The notes under the pieces are model-generated. The model did not search any database, was not told the origin of the DNA, and saw only the letters and a list, made by a program, of their open reading frames with translations. A stretch of 64,000 bases of DNA from Pseudomonas orientalis. GTDB lineage: Bacteria; Pseudomonadota; Gammaproteobacteria; Pseudomonadales; Pseudomonadaceae. The position numbers were made by a program, and so were the translations under genes. Position 1 is the first letter of the stretch, and each line of letters begins with the position of its first letter. Shown here one piece after another: positions 34,105 to 43,496 of the stretch. The DNA lies in contig NZ_CP094351.1 in the NCBI RefSeq assembly GCF_022807995.1, positions 2,573,001-2,637,000 on the forward strand, in the 5' to 3' direction.

Positions 34105-34566
34105 ATGCGCGAGCGCAAGGCAGCACGCCTACTGGTCATAAGCCCCTCGAACGAGGTACTGCTGTTCAGGTTCGTGCATAAGGAAGGCGCGTTGGCGGGC
34201 CGAAACTACTGGGCCACGCCGGGCGGAGGCGTTGAAGCGGGCGAGACTTTCGAGGCTGCGGCGATTCGCGAGCTGCGCGAGGAAACCGGCCTTACGGTCA
34301 GCCGTGTTCAATCTCATGTAGCAGAACGCACCTTCCCCTTGATGCTACCGAGCGGCGAAACGGTGCAGGCCATCGAGCGGTATTTTGTGGTGCATGCGCC
34401 GAGTGAGGCGGTCTCCAATACGCAATGGACTGAAGAGGAAGCCCAGGTCATGGCCGATCACCGCTGGTGGTCAGCTCAGGCGCTGAGTTCGACTCATGAC
34501 ACCGTATGGCCCCAAGGGTTGGCTGAGATGCTGGTGGATGCCGGGGTTTTTCAAGCTGGGCCTTGA
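34105..34566 (+). CDS. Nudix hydrolase
   Basis: A 153-residue hydrolase. The complete Nudix box, GX5EX7REUXEEXGU, runs from GGGVEAGETFEAAA to IRELREETGL (about residues 39-62). The N-terminus RKAARLLVISPSNEVLLFRF is the usual first strands. These enzymes cleave nucleoside diphosphates linked to another group; the substrate cannot be inferred. It follows the nucleotidyltransferase by 84 bases containing a REP fragment and converges with the TetR gene. Confidence 0.88.
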   Translation: MRERKAARLLVISPSNEVLLFRFVHKEGALAGRNYWATPGGGVEAGETFEAAAIRELREETGLTVSRVQSHVAERTFPLMLPSGETVQAIERYFVVHAPSEAVSNTQWTEEEAQVMADHRWWSAQALSSTHDTVWPQGLAEMLVDAGVFQAGP

Positions 34567-34587
34567 GCGATTGATCCCTGGCACCCG

Positions 34588-35151
34588 TCACACCGGCAGC
34601 AACCCCGCCTCCTGATAGCTCTCGACCAGTTCATCAAACAAACCGATATCCGCACGTGTGCGCGCAATCAATTGCGCGCCGGCGACAGCAGTGTAGATCG
34701 CACGGGCGCGGCGCTGGCAGGTCTCTGCATCGCCCAGTTCAAGCTCAGTAAGGCGTGCGGCCAGCCACGCCACGTTGATATCGGCGAAGGCGACGATTTC
34801 TTGTTTAACGGGCTCGGGCAAGTCCTGGTATTCGGCCGCCATAAAGCTGGACAGGCACAACCGGTTGCCGTTTTCGAGTGAGGTCCGAAAAATGCCTGGG
34901 TAGCGCCGCAGGCTGTCGCGCGGGTCAGGGCTTTCGCGGTGGATGGCTTCGAGCACGCCGGCGGTGTCTTCCCAATAGCGCTTGGCGACCGCCGCGCCGA
35001 GTTCGGCCTTGCTGGGGAAATGGTAATAGATACTGGCGTTCTTGATCCCCACCGTTTCGCCGATGCTGCGAAAGTTGATGCCGCTGTAGCCCATTTGCTG
35101 CGCGGCAATTTTGGCGGCTTCCAGAATGGCTTCCCGGGCGTTTTCGCTCAC
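34588..35151 (-). CDS. TetR/AcrR-family repressor
   Basis: A 187-residue regulator with GTG start (AGGAC eight bases upstream). The N-terminal helix-turn-helix is typical (AREAILEAAKIAAQQMG ... GETVGIKNASIYYHFPSKAELGAAV, residues 5-50); the C-terminal ligand domain follows. It is divergent from a glutathione S-transferase gene, and two matching operator dyads lie between, so it very probably represses both. The inducer is unknown, perhaps an electrophile. Confidence 0.9.
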   Translation of the reverse strand: MSENAREAILEAAKIAAQQMGYSGINFRSIGETVGIKNASIYYHFPSKAELGAAVAKRYWEDTAGVLEAIHRESPDPRDSLRRYPGIFRTSLENGNRLCLSSFMAAEYQDLPEPVKQEIVAFADINVAWLAARLTELELGDAETCQRRARAIYTAVAGAQLIARTRADIGLFDELVESYQEAGLLPV

Positions 35152-35205
35152 TTACTGAGTCCTCGGTGGTTGGCGACAGGGTGGATTCTACGCGCAAATT
35201 ATTTT

Positions 35206-35225
35206 ACCTGCCAACTGACAGGTAG
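35206..35225. promoter_or_regulatory. TetR operator copy 1
   Basis: ACCTGCCAACTGACAGGTAG, with ACCTG/CAGGT arms. It shares the core TGACAGGTAG with copy 2 and sits just before a TTGACA (35229-35234). Confidence 0.6.
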
Positions 35226-35260
35226 TGGTTGACAGCTACGTATAAAGCTCGCAATCTTTG

Positions 35261-35280
35261 CCTACCACTTGACAGGTAGG
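35261..35280. promoter_or_regulatory. TetR operator copy 2
   Basis: CCTACCACTTGACAGGTAGG, a 20-base dyad with CCTACC/GGTAGG arms, 10 bases before the GST start codon. A repressor here would block both transcription and the GST ribosome binding region. Confidence 0.65.
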
Positions 35281-35290
35281 CAGATAAATC

Positions 35291-35992
35291 ATGACTTCTC
35301 AGCACACACCGTCCACTAGCGCTCAAGACCCCGTGCTTAAAATCTACGACTGGTATAACGGGCCTTATCCGGCGCGTGTCCGGATCGCCCTGGCCGAAAA
35401 GGGGCTGCTCGCACACACCGAATTCGTCTCCATCAACCTCTGGGAAGGCAAGCACAAGCAGCCGGATTTTCTGGCGCTGAACTACTCCGGAACCCTGCCG
35501 GTGCTGGCGTTGCAGGATGGCACCCTGATCGCCGAGTGCACGGCCATCACCCAATACCTTGACCGGCTGGACGGCAACCCATTGCTCACCGGCAAGACGC
35601 CCAAGGAGCAAGGCCTCATCCATATGATGACGCGGCGCGCGGAAATTGAGTTGATGGATGCGGTCAGCGTCTACTTCCATCACGCCACACCGGGGCTGGG
35701 GCCTGAGGTCGAGCTGTACCAGAACGCTGAATGGGGCGAGCGCATGGGGGACAAGGCGGTAAGGGGCATGCGCCACTTCGACGCCATCCTCAAGACCCGG
35801 CCGTTCGTGGCGGGCGAGGCGTTTTCGATGGCCGACATCGCCCTGCTGGGCGGGCTGATCTTTGCGTCGTTGGTCAAGCTGCCCGTGCCTGCCGAATGTG
35901 AAGCGCTGCATGCCTGGCACGCCCGTATGAATGAGCGCGCCAGCGTGAAGGCCTGGCGGGCGATGGTGCAGAAGGGCGATCTGCAGAACTAA
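35291..35992 (+). CDS. Glutathione S-transferase family protein
   Basis: A 233-residue cytosolic GST. The N-terminal thioredoxin-like domain covers residues 15-95 (VLKIYDWYNGPYPARVRIALAEKGL; SGTLPVLALQDGTLIAECTAITQYL with the glutathione-binding cis-proline and E/C-T pair), followed by an all-helical domain (about 105-230, ending with FVAGEAFSMADIALLGGL). The canonical catalytic serine/tyrosine near residue 22 is in YNGPYPARV. Expected to conjugate or isomerise electrophilic compounds. Controlled by the divergent TetR protein. Confidence 0.9.
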   Translation: MTSQHTPSTSAQDPVLKIYDWYNGPYPARVRIALAEKGLLAHTEFVSINLWEGKHKQPDFLALNYSGTLPVLALQDGTLIAECTAITQYLDRLDGNPLLTGKTPKEQGLIHMMTRRAEIELMDAVSVYFHHATPGLGPEVELYQNAEWGERMGDKAVRGMRHFDAILKTRPFVAGEAFSMADIALLGGLIFASLVKLPVPAECEALHAWHARMNERASVKAWRAMVQKGDLQN

Positions 35993-36120
35993 ACCCCATA
36001 CGCGCGTAGCGCCCACCAACGGCAGGTGGGCCGCTATGCGTTCCAGAGCAGCGATTTGTTCGATGCATCCGGCATTTGCCTTTACACTGCGGGCCCCGAT
36101 TTTCAGCAAGGATGCTTCGA

Positions 36121-37530
36121 ATGCGTTTGCTCGTCAGCGCCGTATGCCTGTTCATGACCTTTTCGGCCGGTATCCTGGCCGAGCCGCGCTCGTTTTCGCT
36201 CAACGATCCCAGCGGTCACTACCTGGTGGAAGTCCTGTTCCCCGACGCGCCTCAAGACCTGCAACAACTGGCACCCGCACTCATTACCCTGCGCGACAAA
36301 ATCACCCTCGACATCCTGCAGCAGTTGCACACCCCAGCCGGCAATCTGCCGCTGGACCAGAACGGCAAGACCGATGCCTATCGTTTGATGGGACAGTACG
36401 GACTGCTGTACTTCCTGGATATCGACGCCGATGGCCGCCAGGATGTGGCGATCCGCAACGGCAGCAGTGACGATGACGACAGTCAGTACCACTACGATGT
36501 CTACCTGCAGGATGCGCAGCAGACGCAATGGCGGCGCAACGGCCCGTTGTCGGAACTGGCCAACGAAACCTTCGGCGGCATGTTCTCGGTCACCCCGAGC
36601 GACGGCATTATCCACTCCCAATCCGACCGAGGCTGCTGCTGGACCCGTGCCAGTCGCTTGCAGATGCGCGACGGCCAATTGGTGCGGCTCAGCGCCTACA
36701 CCCAGGAGCAGGTTCCGCCCACCGAATTTGGCGAAAACTCCAGCATGCCCAGCGGCTATATGCTGCGCACCACCGGCGAATGGAAAGACGGCCAGTGGGT
36801 GGAGACTCCGCGGCTCGAAGGGCCGGTCAACGAAGATCCGCAGTACCTGATTGGTACGCTTAACGGCAAGATCTCGGTGCAGATCTGGTATCAGCAGCAG
36901 GGCGCGGTGCTGATCGGCGAGTTGCGTTATACCAAGAGCGGCAGCGGCGACCCGATCAAGCTGGTGGGCGACCAGGACGAGTACGATGGCAAGCCGTTTG
37001 TCTACCTGCACGAGTATGCCGATGACGGCCATCAAACCGGCATCTGGCGCATCACCCGGCAGACCGTCGCGCCTTATCTCTACAGCGGCACCTGGGTCAG
37101 CGACGCCAAGGGCAGCCCGCGCGAACTGGCCATCGACCTGCGCTTCGAGGACCGCGAACCGGAATACAAAAAACTCGGCGATGTGCCCCGCGACCAGCGC
37201 AGCGGCCATTACCAGATGCGCGATGACTACCTGGGCCGCGACGGTGACCTGGACCTGAACATCCTGCCCGAGCGCGACGCCCAGGGCCGGGAAATCGCCG
37301 AATTGAGCATAACGCTCAAGCACGCCGGCACCTCCAATGTGATCGTCACGGAGCAGCACCGCGTGCCGATGGAAACCGACAACCTGATCATCGTGCGCGA
37401 ACCCCTGGCGCCCAAATCCAACGGGCCGTATCACATCCAACTGGTGAAGAACTTTGCTGTGATCAATCACAACTCGGCGCCGGACGCGCAGGATTATCTG
37501 ACCGGGATGTACCGCAGGCAGCCGCGCTGA
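36121..37530 (+). CDS. Secreted hypothetical protein (XAC2610-like)
   Basis: A 469-residue exported protein. Signal peptide MRLLVSAVCLFMTFSAGILA-EP at residues 1-20. One stretch, YFLDIDADGRQDVAIRNGSSDDDDSQYHYDVYL (starting near residue 97, with an acidic DxDxDG calcium-type loop), resembles VCBS/XAC2610-like repeats; the rest is beta-rich and not recognised. AAGGATG precedes the ATG. It is a single gene between the GST and the helicase. Probable periplasmic or outer-surface protein; function unknown. Confidence 0.7.
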   Translation: MRLLVSAVCLFMTFSAGILAEPRSFSLNDPSGHYLVEVLFPDAPQDLQQLAPALITLRDKITLDILQQLHTPAGNLPLDQNGKTDAYRLMGQYGLLYFLDIDADGRQDVAIRNGSSDDDDSQYHYDVYLQDAQQTQWRRNGPLSELANETFGGMFSVTPSDGIIHSQSDRGCCWTRASRLQMRDGQLVRLSAYTQEQVPPTEFGENSSMPSGYMLRTTGEWKDGQWVETPRLEGPVNEDPQYLIGTLNGKISVQIWYQQQGAVLIGELRYTKSGSGDPIKLVGDQDEYDGKPFVYLHEYADDGHQTGIWRITRQTVAPYLYSGTWVSDAKGSPRELAIDLRFEDREPEYKKLGDVPRDQRSGHYQMRDDYLGRDGDLDLNILPERDAQGREIAELSITLKHAGTSNVIVTEQHRVPMETDNLIIVREPLAPKSNGPYHIQLVKNFAVINHNSAPDAQDYLTGMYRRQPR

Positions 37531-37649
37531 AGCCCGATAACCTTAAGACACAGGTGATTGCCTACCTGCGCACGGAACCGCTACCCTCGGTTTTGACCTT
37601 CCAGCCACCGACCGTAACAGTGAGTCACGGTCTGCACCGAATCAGGACG

Positions 37650-40600
37650 ATGAACGACTATTCTCTGAAGCTTGCCAACTACTGGCGAAACTCGTTGGCC
37701 GACGCGGAAAACGGCAACGGCGCCTTGTCTCCCAGTCATGTCAAAACCTACTTGGTCGTACCTTTGGCCGCATTGGCTGCCGGGTGTGTGCCGGTCGAGC
37801 AGGTGGACCTTCTGTTCGCCGACGAACCGCCGCAGCGGCTCCACGTAGATGTCACGCTGCGCCCATTTGTGTACGCCTCGCGCAAGGAACATCGCATGGC
37901 GCGCAGAGGGCTGCCAGCCTTTATCACACCGATCATTTGCCGGGTGTCCGTCACCCGTGACGGTCTCATCTATCCGACCGGACCCACGCTGGTCCCCCGC
38001 GATATTCTGGAGCCGTTGGACCGCGACAATTTCACCCTCGGCGCGCAACATGACCTGGACGCTTTTTTAACCGCGCACGACGCGCCGCAGTTCGAAGTGC
38101 CAGCCCCTGGCGCAGAGGTGCAGCCAGACGACTATCGCGACAAGTGGCTCACCTACCTGCGTTACTGCAAGACCCTGTTCCAAACGGTGTGCAACGCCTG
38201 GAACGGCGCGGACGACGGTTTCGACCCGGCCAGCTATTGCTACGTGTTCAAGGAGCAGAAGGCCGACGGTTTCAGCCGCAATATCGTCGCGCTTTACGAT
38301 CACTTGCGCCTCGGCAAACCTGAAGCGCCGTTGTTCGAGCGGTTTGCACAACGTGAACCCACACCCGATGAGCCCTGCCTTGCGGCCAACAGCCTGTTCG
38401 CCGGGCGAGGCGGGCATGCCGGTGATGAATACGCCCTGGCGCCGGCTCAGCGCGACAGCCTTGCGCACCTGCTGGCGGGCCACACCGGGGATATCCTCGC
38501 GGTCAACGGGCCGCCGGGTACCGGCAAGACTACGTTGCTATTGTCGGTGGTCGCGTCGCTCTGGGCCAGGGCCGCCGCCGAGGGCGGCGAGCCGCCGGTG
38601 ATCGTCGCCAGTTCGACCAACAATCAGGCGGTCACCAACATCATCAAGGCCTTTGGTAAGGACTTCTCGGCAGGTACCGGGCCCTTTGCAGGGCGCTGGC
38701 TGCCCGATATCAGCAGCTTTGGCGCCTACTTTCCGACGGCCTCGGCGGAAGCGGAGATGGCCCGCACCTACCAGACCAAGAGCTTTTACCTGGCGCTGGA
38801 GACGCAGGACTATGTCGATAAAGCGCAGCAAGCTTATCTGGAACACGCCGCGATCGCTTTTCCCGGACAGTCGCAGCCCACGCTCAAGGGCACCGTAGAC
38901 GCGCTTCAGGCCCAAATTCGCCTGCGCCTGCAGCAGCTCAGTGATATCGAGCAGGGGTGGACCCGATTGCGGGTGGCGCGCGACGCCATCAAGGCCGTGC
39001 TGGGCGATGATCCACACGCGGCGCTCACGGCTCTTGACGCTCAACTGCGGGCGCTGTCCGAGCGGCTGGAGAATGCCAAGGCACGCCTGAAAGACTTCAG
39101 GCATTACCTGGCCCACGAGTCGCTGGTGTATACGCTGTTCGGCTGGTTCGGCCCGATTGCCGCCAAGCGCCTGCGCCTGGCCAAACTGCATGTCGACGAG
39201 GCTGATACCCAGTTGCAGGAGGCCACCGATGTGCATGACATAGAGCGCCGGTTGACGGCCGCAGTGGCGCATCACGCACAAAGCCTGAAAACCCTCGAAA
39301 CCCAGCGTGAGCGTGTGGAGCAACTGCTGCGCGGCGAACAGCGTGAACTGTTGAACTGGCAGGCGGTGATTGGCCGGTTACCCCAGGCGGCCGGCAAGCC
39401 CGCCGCCCAGGTGACCCTGGAAGATTGCGACCGTTGGGCGGACACCTCGTTGCGCTTCGAGACATTCCTGCTGACCACCCACTATTGGGAGGGTCGTTGG
39501 CTGCTGGAAGTCATCGACGAGCTGCCGCTGATTCTTAAAAGCCGCAATAAAACCGGCCGCAAGACGTTGGAGAAAAACTGGCGCCGCTGGATGAAGCTCA
39601 CGCCCTGCGTCGTGGTCACGTTCTACCGGCTGCCCGCAGAGCTGTCGTGCAAGCGCCATGACGGCAATGGCTACGTCGACGATTACGCGCTGAACTTCAT
39701 CGACCTGCTGATCGTGGACGAAGCCGGTCAGGTGCTGCCCGAGGTGGCGGCGCCGTCGTTCGCCCTGGCGCGGCAAGCGCTGGTGATTGGCGACACCCAG
39801 CAGATCGAACCCATCTGGTCGGTGCCGCCGGCGGTGGACATCGGCAATCTGCTCGCCGCCGGGCTGTTGTCGCGCAGCCGCGTGGACGAGGAGTACGAGG
39901 CCTTTTGTGACAGCGGACGCAGCGCTGCCAGTGGCAGCGTCATGGCGATTGCGCAGTCCACCAGCCGCTACCATTACGACCGTGACCTGGCGCGCGGTCT
40001 TTACCTGTACGAACACCGCCGTTGTTATGACTCGATCATCGACTACTGCAACGCGCTCTGCTACAAGGGCAAGCTGCAACCCCGGCGCGGCGCCAAACCC
40101 GAGGGTGGCCTGCCGGGGCTGGGGTATCTGCATATCGACGGGATCTGCCAGCAGAAGCAGGGCGGCAGTCGCCATAACCTGCTTGAAGCCCAGACCATCG
40201 CGGCCTGGATCAAGTCCCATGAACAGCAGCTCACCCAGCGCTACGGCAAGGAACTCTGGGAAATTCTTGGGGTGATCACGCCGTTCGGCGCCCAGACCCA
40301 GGCAATCACTGACGCGTGCAGCGCATTGGGTATTCGTACCGGCAAAGGCGACGGTGAACTCACCGTTGGCACCGTGCACTCTTTCCAGGGCGCCGAACGG
40401 CCGGTGGTGATTTTTTCCGCAGTGTATTCCAAGCATGCCGACGGTCCTTTTATCGACCGCCGCGACAGCATGCTGAACGTGGCCGTTTCCCGGGCCAAGG
40501 ACAGTTTCCTCGTATTCGGCGATATGGACCTGTTCAGCCAGATACCCACCAGCAAGCCGCGCGGGAGGCTGGCGCAGTACCTGCTGAACAGCCCGGAGAA

Positions 40601-41153
40601 TGAGCTCACATTCGATTTTCAACCCCGGGTGGATTTGCTCACGGTGCGCACCGGCTTGAGTCATCTGCATGAATTTGCCGAGCATGATCGGTTTCTGTTG
40701 CAGACGCTGGAAACCGCGCAACAGCAGGTCCAGATCGTGACGCCCTGGGTGCGGCTGCGCGGCATGCGCGAAAGCGGTGCCCTCCAGGCCATGTGCGGTA
40801 CCGTCCAGCGCGGGGTGCCCGTAACGGTGTATACCGATTTGCGCTTCAACACAGACATCGGCCACGGCAAGTCCGACGGTGATCCCGGCAAAATCGCCGA
40901 ATTCAAGGATGCGCTTGCGACCCTCAAGCGCCACGATGTGCAGGTGCGCGTGGTCAACAAGGTGCACAGTAAACTGGTGATGGCCGATGAGCAGTTGCTG
41001 TGTGTCGGTTCATTCAATTGGCTGAGCGCTGCACGCTCGGGCGATTATGTGCACCATGAAACGTCCATGGTCTACCACGGGCCGGACGTCAGCAGCGAGC
41101 TGGCAATCAACCGCAAGAGCCTGGGGCAACGCTTGATCTCAAGCCAGCCCTAG
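37650..41153 (+). CDS. SF1 (COG1112) helicase fused to a PLD nuclease domain; type II Mokosh-like
   Basis: A 1167-residue protein. All SF1B/Upf1-like motifs are present: motif I NGPPGTGKTT (K293), Ia SSTNNQAVTNI, II VDEAGQ (D690/E691), III IGDTQQIEP, V GTVHSFQGAERPVV and VI NVAVSRAKDSFLVFGD. A coiled-coil insert occupies about 430-590. The last ~150 residues hold a phospholipase-D-type nuclease motif, HSKLVMAD (HxKx4D, H1106) followed by GSFNW. One helicase plus PLD chain is the architecture reported for type II Mokosh (MkoC) anti-phage proteins. Start: ATG at 37650 with AGGA just upstream; an in-frame GTG at 37554 is less likely. It has no defence-gene neighbours, so a housekeeping nucleic-acid role remains possible. 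Confidence 0.8.
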   Translation: MNDYSLKLANYWRNSLADAENGNGALSPSHVKTYLVVPLAALAAGCVPVEQVDLLFADEPPQRLHVDVTLRPFVYASRKEHRMARRGLPAFITPIICRVSVTRDGLIYPTGPTLVPRDILEPLDRDNFTLGAQHDLDAFLTAHDAPQFEVPAPGAEVQPDDYRDKWLTYLRYCKTLFQTVCNAWNGADDGFDPASYCYVFKEQKADGFSRNIVALYDHLRLGKPEAPLFERFAQREPTPDEPCLAANSLFAGRGGHAGDEYALAPAQRDSLAHLLAGHTGDILAVNGPPGTGKTTLLLSVVASLWARAAAEGGEPPVIVASSTNNQAVTNIIKAFGKDFSAGTGPFAGRWLPDISSFGAYFPTASAEAEMARTYQTKSFYLALETQDYVDKAQQAYLEHAAIAFPGQSQPTLKGTVDALQAQIRLRLQQLSDIEQGWTRLRVARDAIKAVLGDDPHAALTALDAQLRALSERLENAKARLKDFRHYLAHESLVYTLFGWFGPIAAKRLRLAKLHVDEADTQLQEATDVHDIERRLTAAVAHHAQSLKTLETQRERVEQLLRGEQRELLNWQAVIGRLPQAAGKPAAQVTLEDCDRWADTSLRFETFLLTTHYWEGRWLLEVIDELPLILKSRNKTGRKTLEKNWRRWMKLTPCVVVTFYRLPAELSCKRHDGNGYVDDYALNFIDLLIVDEAGQVLPEVAAPSFALARQALVIGDTQQIEPIWSVPPAVDIGNLLAAGLLSRSRVDEEYEAFCDSGRSAASGSVMAIAQSTSRYHYDRDLARGLYLYEHRRCYDSIIDYCNALCYKGKLQPRRGAKPEGGLPGLGYLHIDGICQQKQGGSRHNLLEAQTIAAWIKSHEQQLTQRYGKELWEILGVITPFGAQTQAITDACSALGIRTGKGDGELTVGTVHSFQGAERPVVIFSAVYSKHADGPFIDRRDSMLNVAVSRAKDSFLVFGDMDLFSQIPTSKPRGRLAQYLLNSPENELTFDFQPRVDLLTVRTGLSHLHEFAEHDRFLLQTLETAQQQVQIVTPWVRLRGMRESGALQAMCGTVQRGVPVTVYTDLRFNTDIGHGKSDGDPGKIAEFKDALATLKRHDVQVRVVNKVHSKLVMADEQLLCVGSFNWLSAARSGDYVHHETSMVYHGPDVSSELAINRKSLGQRLISSQP

Positions 41154-41164
41154 CCTGGCGCAAC

Positions 41165-41197
41165 GCTATGCCAGGGGCCGCAGGCTGCTGGCATAGC
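41165..41197 (+). terminator. Stem-loop after the helicase-PLD gene
   Basis: GCTATGCCA (41165-41173) and TGGCATAGC (41189-41197) form a perfect 9-bp stem with a 15-base loop 12 bases past the stop. No U-tract follows. Confidence 0.45.
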
Positions 41198-41297
41198 AAT
41201 ACCGACCAGCAGCCCGCGCGCAAAATCCTGCGACTTCCCGGCGAAAATCTTCATAATGGCGGCCATTTTGTTTAGCCCGTTATTCTGGTGTGCCCGC

Positions 41298-43496
41298 ATG
41301 GAAATTAAGGTCAACTTTCTCGACAACCTTCGACTTGAAGCCAAGTTCGATGATTTCACGGTGATTGCCGACCAGCCGATTCGCTACAAGGGCGACGGTT
41401 CGGCGCCGGGACCATTCGATTACTTCCTGGCTTCGTCGGCGTTGTGCGCGGCATATTTTGTGAAGCTGTACTGCGCCACGCGCAATATTCCCACCGAGAA
41501 TATTCGCCTGTCGCAGAACAACATCGTCGACCCGGAAAACCGCTACAACCAGATTTTCAAGATCCAGGTCGAGCTGCCGGCGGACATTTCCGACAAGGAC
41601 CGCCAGGGCATCCTGCGCTCCATCGACCGTTGCACCGTGAAGAAAGTGGTGCAGGCGGGGCCCGAGTTCGTGATCGAGCAAGTGGACAACCTCGACGCCG
41701 ACGCCCAGGCGTTGTTGATGCCCAACTCTACCTCCGAGGCGGGCACTTACATTGCCGGCAAGGACCTGCCGCTGGAGCAGACCATCGCCAATATGTCGGC
41801 GATCCTGGCGGGCCTGGGCATGAAGATCGAGATCGCCTCGTGGCGCAATATCGTACCCAACGTCTGGTCGCTGCATATCCGCGATGCCCACTCGCCGATG
41901 TGTTTTACCAACGGCAAGGGCGCGACGAAAGAGGGCGCGCTGGCGTCGGCGCTGGGCGAGTTTATCGAGCGGCTCAATTGCAACTTCTTCTACAACGACC
42001 AGTTCTGGGGTGAAGAGCTGGCCAATGCACCATTCGTGCATTACCCGGATGAACGCTGGTTCCAGCCGGGCCCGAACGACGAGCTGCCGAGCGAGATCCT
42101 CGACGCTTACTGCCGCAAGGTCTACGACCGCGAAGGCGAGCTGCGCGGTTCGCACCTGTTCGACACCAACTCCGGTAACCAAGCGCGGGGCATTGTCGCG
42201 CTGCCGTTTGTGCGCCAGTCCGATGGCGAGGTGGTGTATTTCCCCTCCAACCTGATCGAAAACCTCTACCTGAGCAACGGCATGAGCGCCGGCAACACGC
42301 TGGCCGAAGCCCAAGTGCAGTGCCTGTCGGAGATTTTCGAGCGGGCGGTGAAGCGCGAAATCATCGAGGGCGAATTTGCCCTGCCGGATGTACCGGCCGA
42401 GGTCCTCGCTAAATACCCCAGTATTGTGGCGGGCATCGAAGGCCTGGAGGCCCAGGGCTTCCCGGTGCTGGTCAAGGATGCGTCCCTGGGCGGTGAATTC
42501 CCGGTGATGTGCGTGACCCTGATGAACCCGCGCACCGGCGGTGTATTCGCCTCGTTCGGCGCGCACCCACGCCTTGAAGTGGCGCTGGAGCGCAGCCTTA
42601 CCGAATTGCTGCAAGGCCGCAGCTTCGAAGGCTTGAACGACTTGCCGCAGCCGACCTTCGAAGGCCAGGCGGTCACCGAGCCGAACAACTTCGTCGAGCA
42701 CTTTATCGACTCCAGCGGTGTGGTGTCGTGGCGCTTCTTCAGTGCCCGGTCGGATTACGAGTTCGTCGAGTGGGACTTCTCCGGCCATGGCGAAGACTCC
42801 AACGCCCAGGAGGCCGCGACGCTGTTCGGCATCCTGGAAGGCATGGGCAAAGAATCGTACATGGCGGTGTATGAACACCTGGGCGCCACCGCCTGCCGCA
42901 TCCTGGTGCCGGACTATTCGGAAATCTACCCGGTGGACGACCTGATCTGGGACAACACCAACAAGGCGCTGTTCTTCCGCGAAGACATCCTCAACCTGCA
43001 CCGCCTCGATGAGCAGGCTTTGCAGGCCTTGGTCGAGCGCTTGATCGAAAGCGAGCTGGACGACTACACCGATATCACCACCCTGATCGGCATTGAGTTC
43101 GACGACAATACCGCTTGGGGCCAGTTGACCATTCTGGAGCTGAAACTGCTGATCTTCCTGGCCTTGAAGCAGTATGAGGAGGCCAAGGAGTGCGTGGAAA
43201 TGTTCCTGCAGTACAACGACAACACCGTCGAGCGTGGGCTGTTTTACCAGGCAATGAATGCGGTGCTGGAGATGGAGCTGGACGACGACCTGGAACTGGC
43301 CGACTACGAAGCCAACTTCCGGCGCATGTTTGGCAATGAACGCATGGACGCGGTGATCGGCTCGGTGGAGGGCAGTGTGCGTTTTTATGGGCTGACGCCG
43401 ACCAGCATGAAGCTGGAAGGGTTGGACCGGCATTTGCGCCTGATCGACAGCTACAAGAAACTGCACAGCGCGCGGGCCAACATCACCCAGGCCTGA
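41298..43496 (+). CDS. ycaO: OsmC-YcaO fusion protein
   Basis: A 732-residue protein beginning MEIKVNFLDNLRLEAKF. Residues about 1-135 form an OsmC-like domain (SAPGPFDYFLASSALCAAYFVKLYC holds one of the family cysteines). The remainder is YcaO (ATP-grasping cyclodehydratase/kinase-like fold; ALGEFIERLNCNFFYND, LAEAQVQCLSEIFERAVKREI carry the ATP/Mg glutamates) with a C-terminal TPR-like helical tail. E. coli YcaO assists RimO in beta-methylthiolation of ribosomal protein S12; fused OsmC forms are common in gammaproteobacteria. An ATG 14 codons upstream is possible, but the text there is not conserved-looking. It converges on the cystathionine lyase gene across the 178-bp repeats. Confidence 0.87.
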   Translation: MEIKVNFLDNLRLEAKFDDFTVIADQPIRYKGDGSAPGPFDYFLASSALCAAYFVKLYCATRNIPTENIRLSQNNIVDPENRYNQIFKIQVELPADISDKDRQGILRSIDRCTVKKVVQAGPEFVIEQVDNLDADAQALLMPNSTSEAGTYIAGKDLPLEQTIANMSAILAGLGMKIEIASWRNIVPNVWSLHIRDAHSPMCFTNGKGATKEGALASALGEFIERLNCNFFYNDQFWGEELANAPFVHYPDERWFQPGPNDELPSEILDAYCRKVYDREGELRGSHLFDTNSGNQARGIVALPFVRQSDGEVVYFPSNLIENLYLSNGMSAGNTLAEAQVQCLSEIFERAVKREIIEGEFALPDVPAEVLAKYPSIVAGIEGLEAQGFPVLVKDASLGGEFPVMCVTLMNPRTGGVFASFGAHPRLEVALERSLTELLQGRSFEGLNDLPQPTFEGQAVTEPNNFVEHFIDSSGVVSWRFFSARSDYEFVEWDFSGHGEDSNAQEAATLFGILEGMGKESYMAVYEHLGATACRILVPDYSEIYPVDDLIWDNTNKALFFREDILNLHRLDEQALQALVERLIESELDDYTDITTLIGIEFDDNTAWGQLTILELKLLIFLALKQYEEAKECVEMFLQYNDNTVERGLFYQAMNAVLEMELDDDLELADYEANFRRMFGNERMDAVIGSVEGSVRFYGLTPTSMKLEGLDRHLRLIDSYKKLHSARANITQA

